This document shows positions 20,105 through 28,678 of a DNA stretch of 64,000 nucleotides, piece by piece; within the stretch, counting starts at the first letter, position 1, and each line of letters starts with the position of its first letter. The DNA is taken from NCBI RefSeq assembly GCF_000223375.1, contig NC_017384.1:2612501-2676500 (forward strand), in the 5' to 3' direction. The position numbers were made by a program, and so were the translations under genes. The DNA comes from Ketogulonicigenium vulgare WSH-001 (GTDB lineage: Bacteria; Pseudomonadota; Alphaproteobacteria; Rhodobacterales; Rhodobacteraceae). Under the pieces are notes generated by a model. The model searched no databases. It saw only the letters and a program-made list of their open reading frames with translations, and was not told the origin of the DNA.

Positions 20105-21463
20105 TTATGCGGCGGGCGATATGCGCTGCCACAGCATGTCAAATGCGATCATCACGGCCAGCGTGATCCCTGTCAGCGGAAAGATCACCCCGCCGATGCC
20201 AAGGATGATGAACAGCCCGATAAAGACTTTGCGATCCGACGGCATGGGCGGCACGCCCAGCTTGCCACTGGGACGGCGCTTCCACCACATCACAGCGGCC
20301 GAGACCATTAGCACCACGATCCCGATGCACACCAGCAGCAGCACGATCTGGTTCAGCAGTCCGAATGTCTGCCCCATATGCGTGTTGATGCCGAATTCCA
20401 GCCAGCGCCCAAGCGGGCCGTAATCGGCATAGCTCATGTCGATCAGCGCATCGGCGGTATATTGGTCAAGATGGACGACGCGCTGCTGCGTCAGGTCATC
20501 GGGATAGACGGAACCCGAAAAGACGCCGGTCGGGCCGTTCGGCAGCGCGACGGAATAGCCGCGATGCAGCCCCATCTCGTCAAAGATCTGCACGGCGATG
20601 TCGATCCCGATCGAGGGCATGTCGGGGATTGGCGGCGCAGTTTCCGGGATCTGCGCCTGTTCCATCGACCATGATGTTTTCGCGATATGATCCAGATGGT
20701 CATGCGACATCGGGACATCAACACGCAGCCCGGCGGGATAGCCGAAATTGCCGCTATTGGCCCATTGGTTCACCTTGCCGCCCCAGACGCCCGACCACGG
20801 CATGCCCGTGATCGACAGGAAGACGATGAATGCCCCTAGGATAATCCCGCTGACAGCGTGGACATCGCGCCAATAGGTGCGGCGCGCCGGCGTGCCGCGC
20901 AAGGTGACGACACCGCCCTTTTGCCCACGCGGCCACCACAGATAAACACCCGTCAGCACCATAAGGATCGAAAAGCCGCCCACAATCTCGATGATCTTGC
21001 GAGGGTTCGGTCCGAAATAGCGGAAGGAATGCAGATAGCGCACCGTCCAGGCAAAGGTGCTGCGGTCGGCGCGCACCTCTAGCACTTCGCCGGTGTATTG
21101 GTTCACAAAGACCGCCTTGGCACCCTCATCGGATTGGACCGTGATCTCGGTCGATTGGTCGTCGCGGGCGGGATCGGTATATTTGACGGCCGTGCCGGGC
21201 TGGGCCGCCAACGCGGCTGCGATCAGGGCCGAGGGTTGCAGCATCGCGCCCCCGGGTTCCACCCGCATGAAATCAGCGTGGACGATGCGGTCTACCTCGT
21301 CCTTGAACAGATAGATGCCGCCGGTCACGGCCAGCGTGATCATAAAGGGCAGGATGATCAGCCCGGCATAGAAATGCCAGCGCCATACGGCACGATAAAG
21401 GTTCGACGCCTTGGCGCGGCGCGCGGCGTCAGGGGGCAGGCCCCCGCTCGTTTGAATGGTCAT
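20105..21463 (-). CDS. PepSY-associated transmembrane protein
   Basis: A 452-residue inner-membrane protein. A first hydrophobic helix around residues 30-52 (FYAGLIILPFMITLAVTGG) precedes a periplasmic PepSY domain (TGEVLEVRADRSTFAWTVRYLH). Further membrane helices follow near 165, 210, 385 and 430. Conserved His residues in the helices (WRWHFYAG, VRYLHSF, DVHAVSG) are as in the PiuB-like branch linked to ferric-siderophore reduction and iron uptake. No siderophore receptor is nearby. The next gene upstream in the same direction is a small membrane-anchored protein. Confidence 0.85.
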   Translation of the reverse strand: MTIQTSGGLPPDAARRAKASNLYRAVWRWHFYAGLIILPFMITLAVTGGIYLFKDEVDRIVHADFMRVEPGGAMLQPSALIAAALAAQPGTAVKYTDPARDDQSTEITVQSDEGAKAVFVNQYTGEVLEVRADRSTFAWTVRYLHSFRYFGPNPRKIIEIVGGFSILMVLTGVYLWWPRGQKGGVVTLRGTPARRTYWRDVHAVSGIILGAFIVFLSITGMPWSGVWGGKVNQWANSGNFGYPAGLRVDVPMSHDHLDHIAKTSWSMEQAQIPETAPPIPDMPSIGIDIAVQIFDEMGLHRGYSVALPNGPTGVFSGSVYPDDLTQQRVVHLDQYTADALIDMSYADYGPLGRWLEFGINTHMGQTFGLLNQIVLLLVCIGIVVLMVSAAVMWWKRRPSGKLGVPPMPSDRKVFIGLFIILGIGGVIFPLTGITLAVMIAFDMLWQRISPAA

Positions 21464-21482
21464 GATAGTTCCATCTGAAGTT

Positions 21483-21911
21483 TTAAGTGAAAAACGTCAG
21501 AGGGTTACAGGCGGCCCCGTCGACGGCGGCAGGCCCGTCGCAATGGCTGCCCCGCAGCGCGGTGGATTGCGCGGCGATGGCGGGCGTGTCGCGGTGCGCA
21601 TCGGGCAGCCGCAGGGGCGGCGTTTCGGGCGGCGTGAACGGCACATGCGCCGCCGCCCAATAGCAGTGCTGCCCGCCGTCCATATCGCTGGCATCGGGGG
21701 CCTCGATCGGCAGCAGGGTCTGCGGGTCGACGGCGACTTCCATCATGCCGCCTTCGCCCATGCAGATCACCAGCATGATCGCGCCGCTTGGCGCGCGGGT
21801 CGGCATGATGCCAGCCGCGAACAGCGACGAGGCTGCAAAGGGCAAAAGCATTACCCAAAGCACCATCAGGCGCAGATATCGCCACAAGCCGCGTTCCATA
21901 ACGGGGCGCAT
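21483..21911 (-). CDS. Small exported protein, DUF2946-like
   Basis: A protein of about 142 residues with an N-terminal hydrophobic helix (LMVLWVMLLPFAASSLFAAG) and a soluble part with two Cys/His spots, VICMGEGGMMEVAV and QHCYWAAAH, plus a third Cys pair near the C-terminus. The layout resembles DUF2946 proteins found beside metal-uptake genes. Starts at 21911 and 21899 are both possible. It lies 19 nt upstream of the PepSY gene and is probably co-transcribed. Function unknown. Confidence 0.6.
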   Translation of the reverse strand: MRPVMERGLWRYLRLMVLWVMLLPFAASSLFAAGIMPTRAPSGAIMLVICMGEGGMMEVAVDPQTLLPIEAPDASDMDGGQHCYWAAAHVPFTPPETPPLRLPDAHRDTPAIAAQSTALRGSHCDGPAAVDGAACNPLTFFT

Positions 21912-22025
21912 AGCCCAAGCTTGCCACAGGGGCAAGGCGGCTGGGTGGCTGTGACAGCAGCGGGGCAGGTCTTATCGCGAGCCACCGGATGCGCATAGCG
22001 CGCTGCCTTTGATATGCGAAAGGCT

Positions 22026-22448
22026 TTAGCTTGCCGCCTGCCAGAACTGCAATGCGGCCTCGGCGACAGCCAGATCCTGCGCGGGCGTGCCCGAGGATAT
22101 GCCAATGGCGCCGATCACCGCGTCCGCATAGGTCACGGGCAGGCCGCCCGCGACGATCATCAGCCGGCCCCCGATGGCGCTGTTGATGCCATAGGCCGGC
22201 GCGCCCGGTTGGCTGGCGGCCCCATATTCATGCGTCGCTTTGCGCGCGGCGGCGGCGGTATAGGCCTTGTCGATGGCGATGGTGCTCGAGGTGACTTTGC
22301 CGCCCTCCATGCGTTCAAACGCGATCAGATTGCCGCTTTCGTCGGTGATGGCGATGCACATCGGCACGCCGATCTGATCGGCGTGGCGGATGGCACCCGC
22401 GATCAATCTGCGGGCATCATTCAGGTCTAGTCTGGTCAGGGTCTTCAT
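22026..22448 (-). CDS. GlcG/HbpS-family heme-binding-like protein
   Basis: A 140-residue single-domain protein with the family landmarks IAITDESGNLIAFERMEG, AIDKAYTAAA and the glycine-rich YADAVIGAIGISSG. GlcG proteins accompany glycolate and other hydroxy-acid oxidation operons; the relative HbpS binds heme. Here it ends an operon that includes a glycolate/lactate oxidase homologue, the usual company. The biochemical role of GlcG is not established. Confidence 0.85.
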   Translation of the reverse strand: MKTLTRLDLNDARRLIAGAIRHADQIGVPMCIAITDESGNLIAFERMEGGKVTSSTIAIDKAYTAAAARKATHEYGAASQPGAPAYGINSAIGGRLMIVAGGLPVTYADAVIGAIGISSGTPAQDLAVAEAALQFWQAAS

Positions 22449-22463
22449 ATCAGGCCTTTGATT

Positions 22464-23549
22464 TTAGATAAAAACATGCGGGCCAAGATCAGCCGTGCTG
22501 TTGCAACCCAGATGGCCCAGCGTTGTCCAATATTCGTCCTTAAGGATCTGCAGCACGCGGCGCACGCCCGCTTCACCATCGGCGGCAAGGCCAAAGCCGA
22601 CTGCACGCCCCAGCGCCACCGCATTCGCGCCCAGCGCGACAGCAGCGGCGATATCCGACCCGCGACGGATGCCACTGTCAAAGATGATCGGCACATCGGG
22701 GCCAGCCGCCGCGCGCACCTGCGGCAGGGCCGAGATCGCAGAAGGCTGGCGATCAATCGAGCGTCCACCATAGTTCGAGACATATAGACCCATCGCACCC
22801 GCGTCCAAGCACTGCTTGGCCTCGTCGGCGGACATCACACCTTTGACCAAGATGGGCAACGGGGCGCGGGCAATTGCCTCGCGCGCCTCAGCCCATCCCC
22901 AACGCGGCTGCGAAAACGCGATCTGTTCGCGCAGGGCGGCGGGGTCGGACAGGCCGGGGCCAAAATTCGCCTCGGCCTTGCCCGGTGCGAAGCGGGTGCG
23001 ATCCTCGATCATCCGCTCGCGCCATTGACGTATGGGGGAATAGGTGGCGACGATCTGTTCATATCCGGCGGCTTTGGCGCGGTGCATCATGTCGACGACG
23101 GCCCCGACATCACCCACAAAGGTCACCTGAAACATCTGTGCGACACCGCTTGCGGTCGCGATATCCTCGAGGCTGTGGGCCGCGGCGACGGGCACGATCT
23201 GGCGAATGCCGACATCACGCGCCGCGCGGCCTGTGGCGCGGTGCCCCTCGGCGTCCAGCATATATTCACCGCCCCCAAAAGGCGCGATAAAGGCCGGAAA
23301 CGACAGGCTGTGGCCTAGAAACTGGGTCGCGGTGTCCGGGCGTCCGATGCCGGCGAATAGCGGGGTTTTCCACTGCCATTTGTCGAAATCCGCGGTATTT
23401 GCACGCAAAGTCACCTCGTCGCCGGTGCCGCAGTTCAAATAGTTCCAGACCTCATCCGTGCAGGCCTCGCGCGCGGCGCGCCAGATGCCGAGGTTGGTGG
23501 TGAAACGCTCGCCCGTGGCATAGCGGTTGTCGATCGGATCAGTGTTCAT
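22464..23549 (-). CDS. FMN-dependent alpha-hydroxy-acid dehydrogenase family protein, catalytic His replaced
   Basis: A 361-residue TIM-barrel protein of the lactate/glycolate oxidase family. FMN-site features remain: Lys236 in ILVKGV, Arg263, and the phosphate-binding FDSGIRRGSD and ALGANAVALGR. The catalytic base in this family is the His of SNHGGR; here the motif is SNYGGRSID, with Tyr260 encoded by TAT, one base from CAT. The conserved substrate-Tyr region near YLNCGTGDE is intact. The protein may have a different reaction, or none. It overlaps the upstream ATPase gene by 4 nt. Confidence 0.85.
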   Translation of the reverse strand: MNTDPIDNRYATGERFTTNLGIWRAAREACTDEVWNYLNCGTGDEVTLRANTADFDKWQWKTPLFAGIGRPDTATQFLGHSLSFPAFIAPFGGGEYMLDAEGHRATGRAARDVGIRQIVPVAAAHSLEDIATASGVAQMFQVTFVGDVGAVVDMMHRAKAAGYEQIVATYSPIRQWRERMIEDRTRFAPGKAEANFGPGLSDPAALREQIAFSQPRWGWAEAREAIARAPLPILVKGVMSADEAKQCLDAGAMGLYVSNYGGRSIDRQPSAISALPQVRAAAGPDVPIIFDSGIRRGSDIAAAVALGANAVALGRAVGFGLAADGEAGVRRVLQILKDEYWTTLGHLGCNSTADLGPHVFI

Positions 23550-24385
23550 GGACGCAGTCCTGCTGTTTGGCGGGCGGTGATACGGGTGCGGATTGCCTCG
23601 ATGCTGGCCGAGGGTGTCGCGGCGAAAAGCTTGCGCGTATAGGCATGTTGCGGGGCGGCAAAGATATCGGTGGCGGCGCCCTCTTCGACGATCTCGCCCG
23701 CCTTCATCACGATCAACCGGTCGGCCAGATAGCGCACCACCGACAGGTCGTGGCTGATAAAGATATAGCTAAGACCCATCTCGTCCTGCAGATCGCGCAA
23801 AAGGTTCAGCACCTGCGCCTGCACCGACAGATCGAGGGCCGAGACCGGCTCGTCCAGCACGACGATTTCGGGCTGCACCATCAGGGCGCGGGCGATGACC
23901 ACACGCTGACGCATCCCGCCTGACAGCATATGCGGATAGCGCCCGGCGACCTCTGGCCCAAGGCCGACGCGGCCCAGCATCGCCAGCGCCTTGTCGCGGC
24001 GCTGTGTGGGGGTGTCGTCGGTGTTCAGATAAAGCTGCTCGGTCAATGCGCTCAGGATTTTCTGGCGCGGGTTCAGCGATGAATAGGGGTTCTGGAAGAC
24101 GATCTGTACCTTGCGCCGCAGATCGCGTCCCGGCTTATGCTGGCTGAGGTCGACCTTTTCGCCGCAAATGGTCAGATCGCCTTCGGTCTGCGCGTCGATC
24201 ATGGTCAGAATGCGGGCAAGTGTGGATTTGCCGCAGCCGCTTTCGCCGACAACGGCCAAGGTGCGCCCGCGTTCCAGTTGCAGCGACACGCCCTTCAGCG
24301 CGCGGTTCACCTTGCGCCCACCGATCAGGCCGCCAGAAGTGTAATCGCGGATCAGCCCCTCGGCCTTCAAAACGATTTCGCCCAT
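23546..24385 (-). CDS. ABC transporter ATP-binding protein, DppF type
   Basis: A 279-residue ATPase with Walker A GESGCGKST, Q-loop VFQNPYSSLNPR, signature LSGGMRQR, Walker B IVVLDEPVSALD and switch His in FISHD. The tail AAPQHAYTRKLFAATP is the Dpp/Opp group ending. It overlaps the neighbouring ATPase by one base and the hydroxy-acid dehydrogenase homologue by four, so the enzymes and transporter form one operon. Confidence 0.92.
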   Translation of the reverse strand: MGEIVLKAEGLIRDYTSGGLIGGRKVNRALKGVSLQLERGRTLAVVGESGCGKSTLARILTMIDAQTEGDLTICGEKVDLSQHKPGRDLRRKVQIVFQNPYSSLNPRQKILSALTEQLYLNTDDTPTQRRDKALAMLGRVGLGPEVAGRYPHMLSGGMRQRVVIARALMVQPEIVVLDEPVSALDLSVQAQVLNLLRDLQDEMGLSYIFISHDLSVVRYLADRLIVMKAGEIVEEGAATDIFAAPQHAYTRKLFAATPSASIEAIRTRITARQTAGLRP

Positions 24386-25218
24386 TACGCACCGCCTTTC
24401 ATCAAGGTATCAACCGTCGGCAGGCGCAGGCCGGTAGCATTTTCGGGCAGCGCCGACAGCAGCGCGCGGGTATAGGCCTGCTGCGGACTGGAAAACAGAT
24501 CCAGCACGGGCTGTTCCTCGACCTTGCGGCCTTTGTATTGCACGATGACGCGATCGGCTGTCTCGGCCACAACGCCCATGTCATGGGTGATCATGATCAG
24601 ACCCATGCCCGTCTCGCGTTGCAGATCGGCCAGCAGATCAAGGATCTGCTTTTGAATCGTCACATCCAGTGCGGTGGTGGGCTCGTCCGCGATCAGCAGG
24701 CGCGGTTTGCAGGCGATGGCCATGGCGATCATCACGCGCTGGCACTGGCCACCGGACATTTGATGCGGAAAACTGTTCATGCGGGCGGCGGGGTCGGGAA
24801 TACCGACGGCGTCCAGCAAGGCGATCGCGCGGGCGGCGGCATCGCGGCGTGACAGACCAAGATGCAGGCGCAGCACCTCGCAAATCTGGAAGCCGACGGT
24901 AAAGCTGGGGTTCAACGAGGATAGCGGGTCCTGAAAGATCATCGAGATGTCTTTGCCGATGATCTTGCGCCGCGCGCGGGCGGACAGGCGCAGCATATCC
25001 TGCCCGTTGAACAAAATCTGATCGGCGCGGATCACGGCGGCGGGCGGCAGTAGCCCCATCACCGCCAGCATTGATACAGATTTGCCAGACCCGCTTTCAC
25101 CGACAATCGCCAGAATTTCGCCTTGATCGACGCGCAGGTCGATGCCGTCAACCGCACGCAAGACGCCCGCTGCGGTCGGAAAGGTGACTGAGAGGTTTTT
25201 GATCTCGAGCAGCGCCAT
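24385..25218 (-). CDS. ABC transporter ATP-binding protein, DppD type
   Basis: A 277-residue ATPase with Walker [11 protein letters not shown]-loop [16 protein letters not shown], signature MSGGQCQR, Walker [13 protein letters not shown] and switch His in MITHD. The Cys in the signature is unusual but conservative in place. It partners the DppF-type ATPase to drive the two permeases encoded just upstream. Confidence 0.92.
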   Translation of the reverse strand: MALLEIKNLSVTFPTAAGVLRAVDGIDLRVDQGEILAIVGESGSGKSVSMLAVMGLLPPAAVIRADQILFNGQDMLRLSARARRKIIGKDISMIFQDPLSSLNPSFTVGFQICEVLRLHLGLSRRDAAARAIALLDAVGIPDPAARMNSFPHQMSGGQCQRVMIAMAIACKPRLLIADEPTTALDVTIQKQILDLLADLQRETGMGLIMITHDMGVVAETADRVIVQYKGRKVEEQPVLDLFSSPQQAYTRALLSALPENATGLRLPTVDTLMKGGA

Positions 25219-25221
25219 GTC

Positions 25222-26118
25222 TCAGCCTTTCTTCAGCTTGGGGTCAAGCGTGTCGCGCAACCCATCGCCCACCAGATTGATCGCCAGCACAGTCACAAGG
25301 ATCGCAAGGCCGGGAAAGGTGGCGACCCACCACGCGCGCAGGATCAGCTCGCGTGCATCTGCCAGCATGGTACCCCATTCGGGTGTTGGCGGCTGCGCGC
25401 CCATGCCCAGAAACCCCAGTGCCGCCGCATCCAGAATCGCCGTTGAAAATGACAGCGTCGCCTGCACCACAACGGGCGACATGCAGTTCGGCAAAATCGT
25501 CACAAACATCAGCCGCAGGGGGGATGCGCCCGATACGCGCAGCGCAGTGACATAGTCCTTGCCCTTTTCCGACAGCACTGCGGCGCGGGTCAGGCGCGCA
25601 AAATGCGGCTGCAGCACCAGTGCAATGGCGATCATCGCATTCGTCAAGCCCGGCCCCAGAATGGCGACCAGCACCAGCGCCAGCAGCAGCGAGGGAAAAG
25701 CAAGGATTACATCCATCACGCGCATGATGACGGTATCGACCGCGCCGCCGACGTAACCTGCCAGCAGGCCCAGGCTGACGCCGCAGATCAGCGCGATGGT
25801 GATGACCAGTAGACCCACATACAGCGAATAACGCGCGCCCCAGATCAGCCGCGACAGGATATCGCGCCCGACGGCATCGGTGCCCAGCAGAAACTCCGCA
25901 CGTCCCCCCTCCAGCCAGGCGGGTGGCACAAGGAAGGCGTCGCGGTACTGTTGGATGGGCGAGTGCGGTGCAACCAGCGGCGCCAGCAGGGCCGTCAGCA
26001 CAACAATGCTAAAGACGATCAGGCCCAGCACAGCGCCTTTGTTTGCGGAAAAGCCGTACCAAAAGGCACGGATCGGCCCGACGGGTTTGGGGATGGGCTG
26101 TGAAATCGTATCGGTCAT
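25222..26118 (-). CDS. ABC transporter permease, DppC type
   Basis: A 298-residue permease with FLLGTDAVGRDILSRLIWGARY after the first helix, the DppC hallmark, and an EAA loop YVTALRVSGASPLRLMFVTI. It ends LGDTLDPKLKKG-like (GLRDTLDPKLKKG). It sits between the DppB-type permease and the ATPases. Confidence 0.92.
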   Translation of the reverse strand: MTDTISQPIPKPVGPIRAFWYGFSANKGAVLGLIVFSIVVLTALLAPLVAPHSPIQQYRDAFLVPPAWLEGGRAEFLLGTDAVGRDILSRLIWGARYSLYVGLLVITIALICGVSLGLLAGYVGGAVDTVIMRVMDVILAFPSLLLALVLVAILGPGLTNAMIAIALVLQPHFARLTRAAVLSEKGKDYVTALRVSGASPLRLMFVTILPNCMSPVVVQATLSFSTAILDAAALGFLGMGAQPPTPEWGTMLADARELILRAWWVATFPGLAILVTVLAINLVGDGLRDTLDPKLKKG

Positions 26119-26129
26119 GTCAGCCCCAA

Positions 26130-27137
26130 TTATTTATGGCGGATGCGTGGATTGATGACGGCGTAAAGCACATCGACCAGCAGGTTGACGGCCATGACGA
26201 TGGCCGCGATCAGCAACAGGCCGCCCTGCACCACCGGGTAGTCACGCTTGGAGATCGAATCGACCATCCACTTGCCGATGCCCGGCCATGAAAAGATCGT
26301 CTCGGTCAGGATCGCGCCGGTCAGCAGCGCGCCGATTTGCAGGCCCAGCGTCGTGACAATCGGGATCAGCGCGTTGCGCAGCGCGTGCAGGCCGACGATG
26401 CGCAGGGGCGACAAGCCCTTGGCGCGGGCGGTGCGGACATAATCCTCGCCCAGAATCTCGAGCATGGCCGAGCGGGATTGCCGCGCCAGAACGGCCATCG
26501 GGATCGTTGCCAGCACAATCGAAGGCAGGATCAGGTGCCTCACCGCCGAGGTGAATGCGCCCGTTTGTCCCGATGTCGCCGCGTCCCACAGCATAAAGCC
26601 TGTCGGGTTCGGGAAATAATACATCAAACCGATCCGGCCCGACACCGGCGTCCACCCCAGCGTGCTGGAAAACAGGATGATCAGCAGCAGTCCCCACCAG
26701 AAAATGGGCATCGAATAACCTGTGAGTGCGATGCTCATGGCGATTTGATCAAACCACGAACCGCGCTTGACCGCCGCCAGAACCCCCAATGGAATACCGA
26801 TCAGCGCGGCCAAGATGACGGCGCAGATCGCAAGTTCGACCGTGGCCGGGAACAGGGCGGCGAAATCTGCAAGGACAGGCTTTTTCGTCACCAATGAGGT
26901 GCCAAAATTGCCCGTCAGAACATCGCCCAAATAACTGAAATACTGCACCAGTATGGGGCGGTCATAGCCGAACTGGGCCATCAACTGGGCATGGCGTTCG
27001 GGGGTCAAGCCCCGCTCTCCGGCCATAAGCATGACGGGATCGCCCGGAAGAATGCGGACGAAGCCAAACGAGACGATCGTGATCCCGATCAAAACGGGGA
27101 CGATCACGATCAGCTTACGGAACAAAAAGCGGAGCAT
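26130..27137 (-). CDS. ABC transporter permease, DppB type
   Basis: A 335-residue permease. RILPGDPVMLMAGERG follows the N-terminal helix, the EAA loop reads YVRTARAKGLSPLRIVGLHA, and the end is LLVDVLYAVINPRIRHK. These are DppB features. Eleven nucleotides separate it from the DppC-type gene. Confidence 0.92.
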   Translation of the reverse strand: MLRFLFRKLIVIVPVLIGITIVSFGFVRILPGDPVMLMAGERGLTPERHAQLMAQFGYDRPILVQYFSYLGDVLTGNFGTSLVTKKPVLADFAALFPATVELAICAVILAALIGIPLGVLAAVKRGSWFDQIAMSIALTGYSMPIFWWGLLLIILFSSTLGWTPVSGRIGLMYYFPNPTGFMLWDAATSGQTGAFTSAVRHLILPSIVLATIPMAVLARQSRSAMLEILGEDYVRTARAKGLSPLRIVGLHALRNALIPIVTTLGLQIGALLTGAILTETIFSWPGIGKWMVDSISKRDYPVVQGGLLLIAAIVMAVNLLVDVLYAVINPRIRHK

Positions 27138-27152
27138 GACGGCAGGTTGTCC

Positions 27153-27509
27153 TTAGGCTTCGCGCACGGCGGCGACGGTCGCGATCTCGATCAGGCGGCG
27201 CGGATCGCCTAAGTCATTCACCCCGATCGTCGCGCGTGTCGGCAGGTCGATGCCGTCCAGCCAAGCCAGCCAGACTTTGTTCATCGCCTCTTTTTGGGTC
27301 ATGTCGGTGACATAGATGCGGGCCTGCAGCAGCAAAGTCTTGTCCGAATTGCAATCTGCCAGCAGCTTGTCCAGCTTATCACAGATTTCTTGGGTCTGGC
27401 CGGCCATATCTTGTGACAGATCATGCGCGGCATGGCCGCTGATATACAGCGTATCATTATGCTGGACGGCGCCATGCAAATGGGCGGACTTACGGAAGTG
27501 TTTGATCAT
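27153..27509 (-). CDS. ridA: RidA-family enamine/imine deaminase
   Basis: A 118-residue RidA (YjgF) protein. RidA hydrolyses reactive enamine and imine intermediates made by amino-acid-handling enzymes. The catalytic Arg is present in LPTRATIGV, matching the PARSCVEV segment of E. coli RidA, and the family end EIATVAAVRE is clear. The start at 27509 (MIKHFRKSAHLHG) is preferred to 27536. It lies next to a FAD amine-oxidase-like gene, which would produce just such imines. Confidence 0.88.
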   Translation of the reverse strand: MIKHFRKSAHLHGAVQHNDTLYISGHAAHDLSQDMAGQTQEICDKLDKLLADCNSDKTLLLQARIYVTDMTQKEAMNKVWLAWLDGIDLPTRATIGVNDLGDPRRLIEIATVAAVREA

Positions 27510-27519
27510 GCTTTTACTT

Positions 27520-28623
27520 TCAGTTCTGTGGAGCATAGGGGGCGACCGGCACTTCGGTCTGCTTGCCTGTCAGGACGTCGGCCAGCAGCTTGCCCGCGAA
27601 CGGCCCGATCGAGATGCCCCCCGCGCCAAGGCCATTGGCGAGCGACAGCCCGGGGGCACCTGGGACGCGGCCGAAAATCGGCTTGATCGTGGGGCCGGCA
27701 GGACGAAAGCCGATGCGCGTTTCGATAATCTCGGCATGGGCAAGGCCGGGGGCGATGGCCATGCCGGCCTCGAGCACGCTGGCCTGACCTGTGGCGGTGA
27801 CGCGATAGTCAAAGCCGGAATCAACCTCGCGCGTCGCGCCGACGACAATGCGGCTGTCGTCAAAGGCCAGCATATAGTGACTGGTCATCGGCAGCAGCAC
27901 CGGCCATTGCGCGGTTTGGACACCGGCAAGGCGCAGATGGACGATCTGGCCTTTTTGCGGCTTGACCGGATGATCGACACCCAGCGGCGCCAGAATTTGC
28001 GAGGCCCATGCCCCGCCTGCGACGATCACCTCGTCCGCCGTATGCAGCGTCCCCGATCCGTCACGTACGGCAGTGCCCTCTGGGCCTTGTACCAATGTCA
28101 CGTAATCATTGCTGAATTCCGCCCCCAGCGCGATGGCCTGACGCACCATCGCCGCCGATAGCAGGCGGGCGTCCACCCGTGCGCCGCCGGGAATGAACCA
28201 GGCCTCTAACCCGTCTTTCAGGACCGGAAATAGCGCTTGGGCGTCCTTTGGCGACAACAGGCGGACATCACCGGCCTCGGGCGCGGTGGCGGCGCGACGG
28301 GCAATGCGCGCGCCGGCGGCCTTGAAATCATCCGCGTTTTGCGAGGTGACCAGCGCGCCAACTTTGCGATAGCCCAGATCCGTCTCGCCCGCGCCGTTCA
28401 GATCGGCGATCAGCGTGTCATAAAATCGCGCACCTGCGGCATACATTTCGTACCATGCAGGCTCTTCGATCTGGGTGGCCCAGGGGCAAACAATGCCTGC
28501 GCCCGCCATGGTGGCTTTGCCATTATGGGCAAAGTCGAAAATCTTAACCTGAACGCCGCGACGGGCCAGTTGCAGGGCGGTACTGGCCCCGAACATGCCC
28601 GCGCCAATGACAATAGCGCGCAT
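27520..28623 (-). CDS. FAD-dependent amino-acid oxidoreductase (DadA/DAO superfamily)
   Basis: A 367-residue flavoprotein. The dinucleotide-binding start IVIGAGMFGASTALQLARRG, the mid-region IVAGGAWASQIL, KPQKGQIVHLR and the C-terminal GLGAGGISIGPFAGKLLADV are those of D-amino-acid dehydrogenases and glycine/sarcosine oxidases. It would oxidise a C-N bond, giving an imine for the neighbouring RidA. The start at 28623 follows a GAAGGAA site. The substrate is presumably what the operon's binding protein imports, unknown. Confidence 0.85.
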   Translation of the reverse strand: MRAIVIGAGMFGASTALQLARRGVQVKIFDFAHNGKATMAGAGIVCPWATQIEEPAWYEMYAAGARFYDTLIADLNGAGETDLGYRKVGALVTSQNADDFKAAGARIARRAATAPEAGDVRLLSPKDAQALFPVLKDGLEAWFIPGGARVDARLLSAAMVRQAIALGAEFSNDYVTLVQGPEGTAVRDGSGTLHTADEVIVAGGAWASQILAPLGVDHPVKPQKGQIVHLRLAGVQTAQWPVLLPMTSHYMLAFDDSRIVVGATREVDSGFDYRVTATGQASVLEAGMAIAPGLAHAEIIETRIGFRPAGPTIKPIFGRVPGAPGLSLANGLGAGGISIGPFAGKLLADVLTGKQTEVPVAPYAPQN

Positions 28624-28645
28624 CTTTGTTCCTTCGTATTGAATG

Positions 28646-28670
28646 TGCGGCGGACGCTGGGCCCGCCGCA
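28646..28670 (-). promoter_or_regulatory. Intercistronic hairpin after the binding-protein gene
   Basis: TGCGGCGG (28646-28653) pairs with CCGCCGCA (28663-28670). It lies between the binding-protein stop and the oxidoreductase start, with no T-run. Like the hairpin at 11652, it may favour binding-protein mRNA over downstream genes. Confidence 0.55.
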
Positions 28671-28678
28671 ACACGGGG

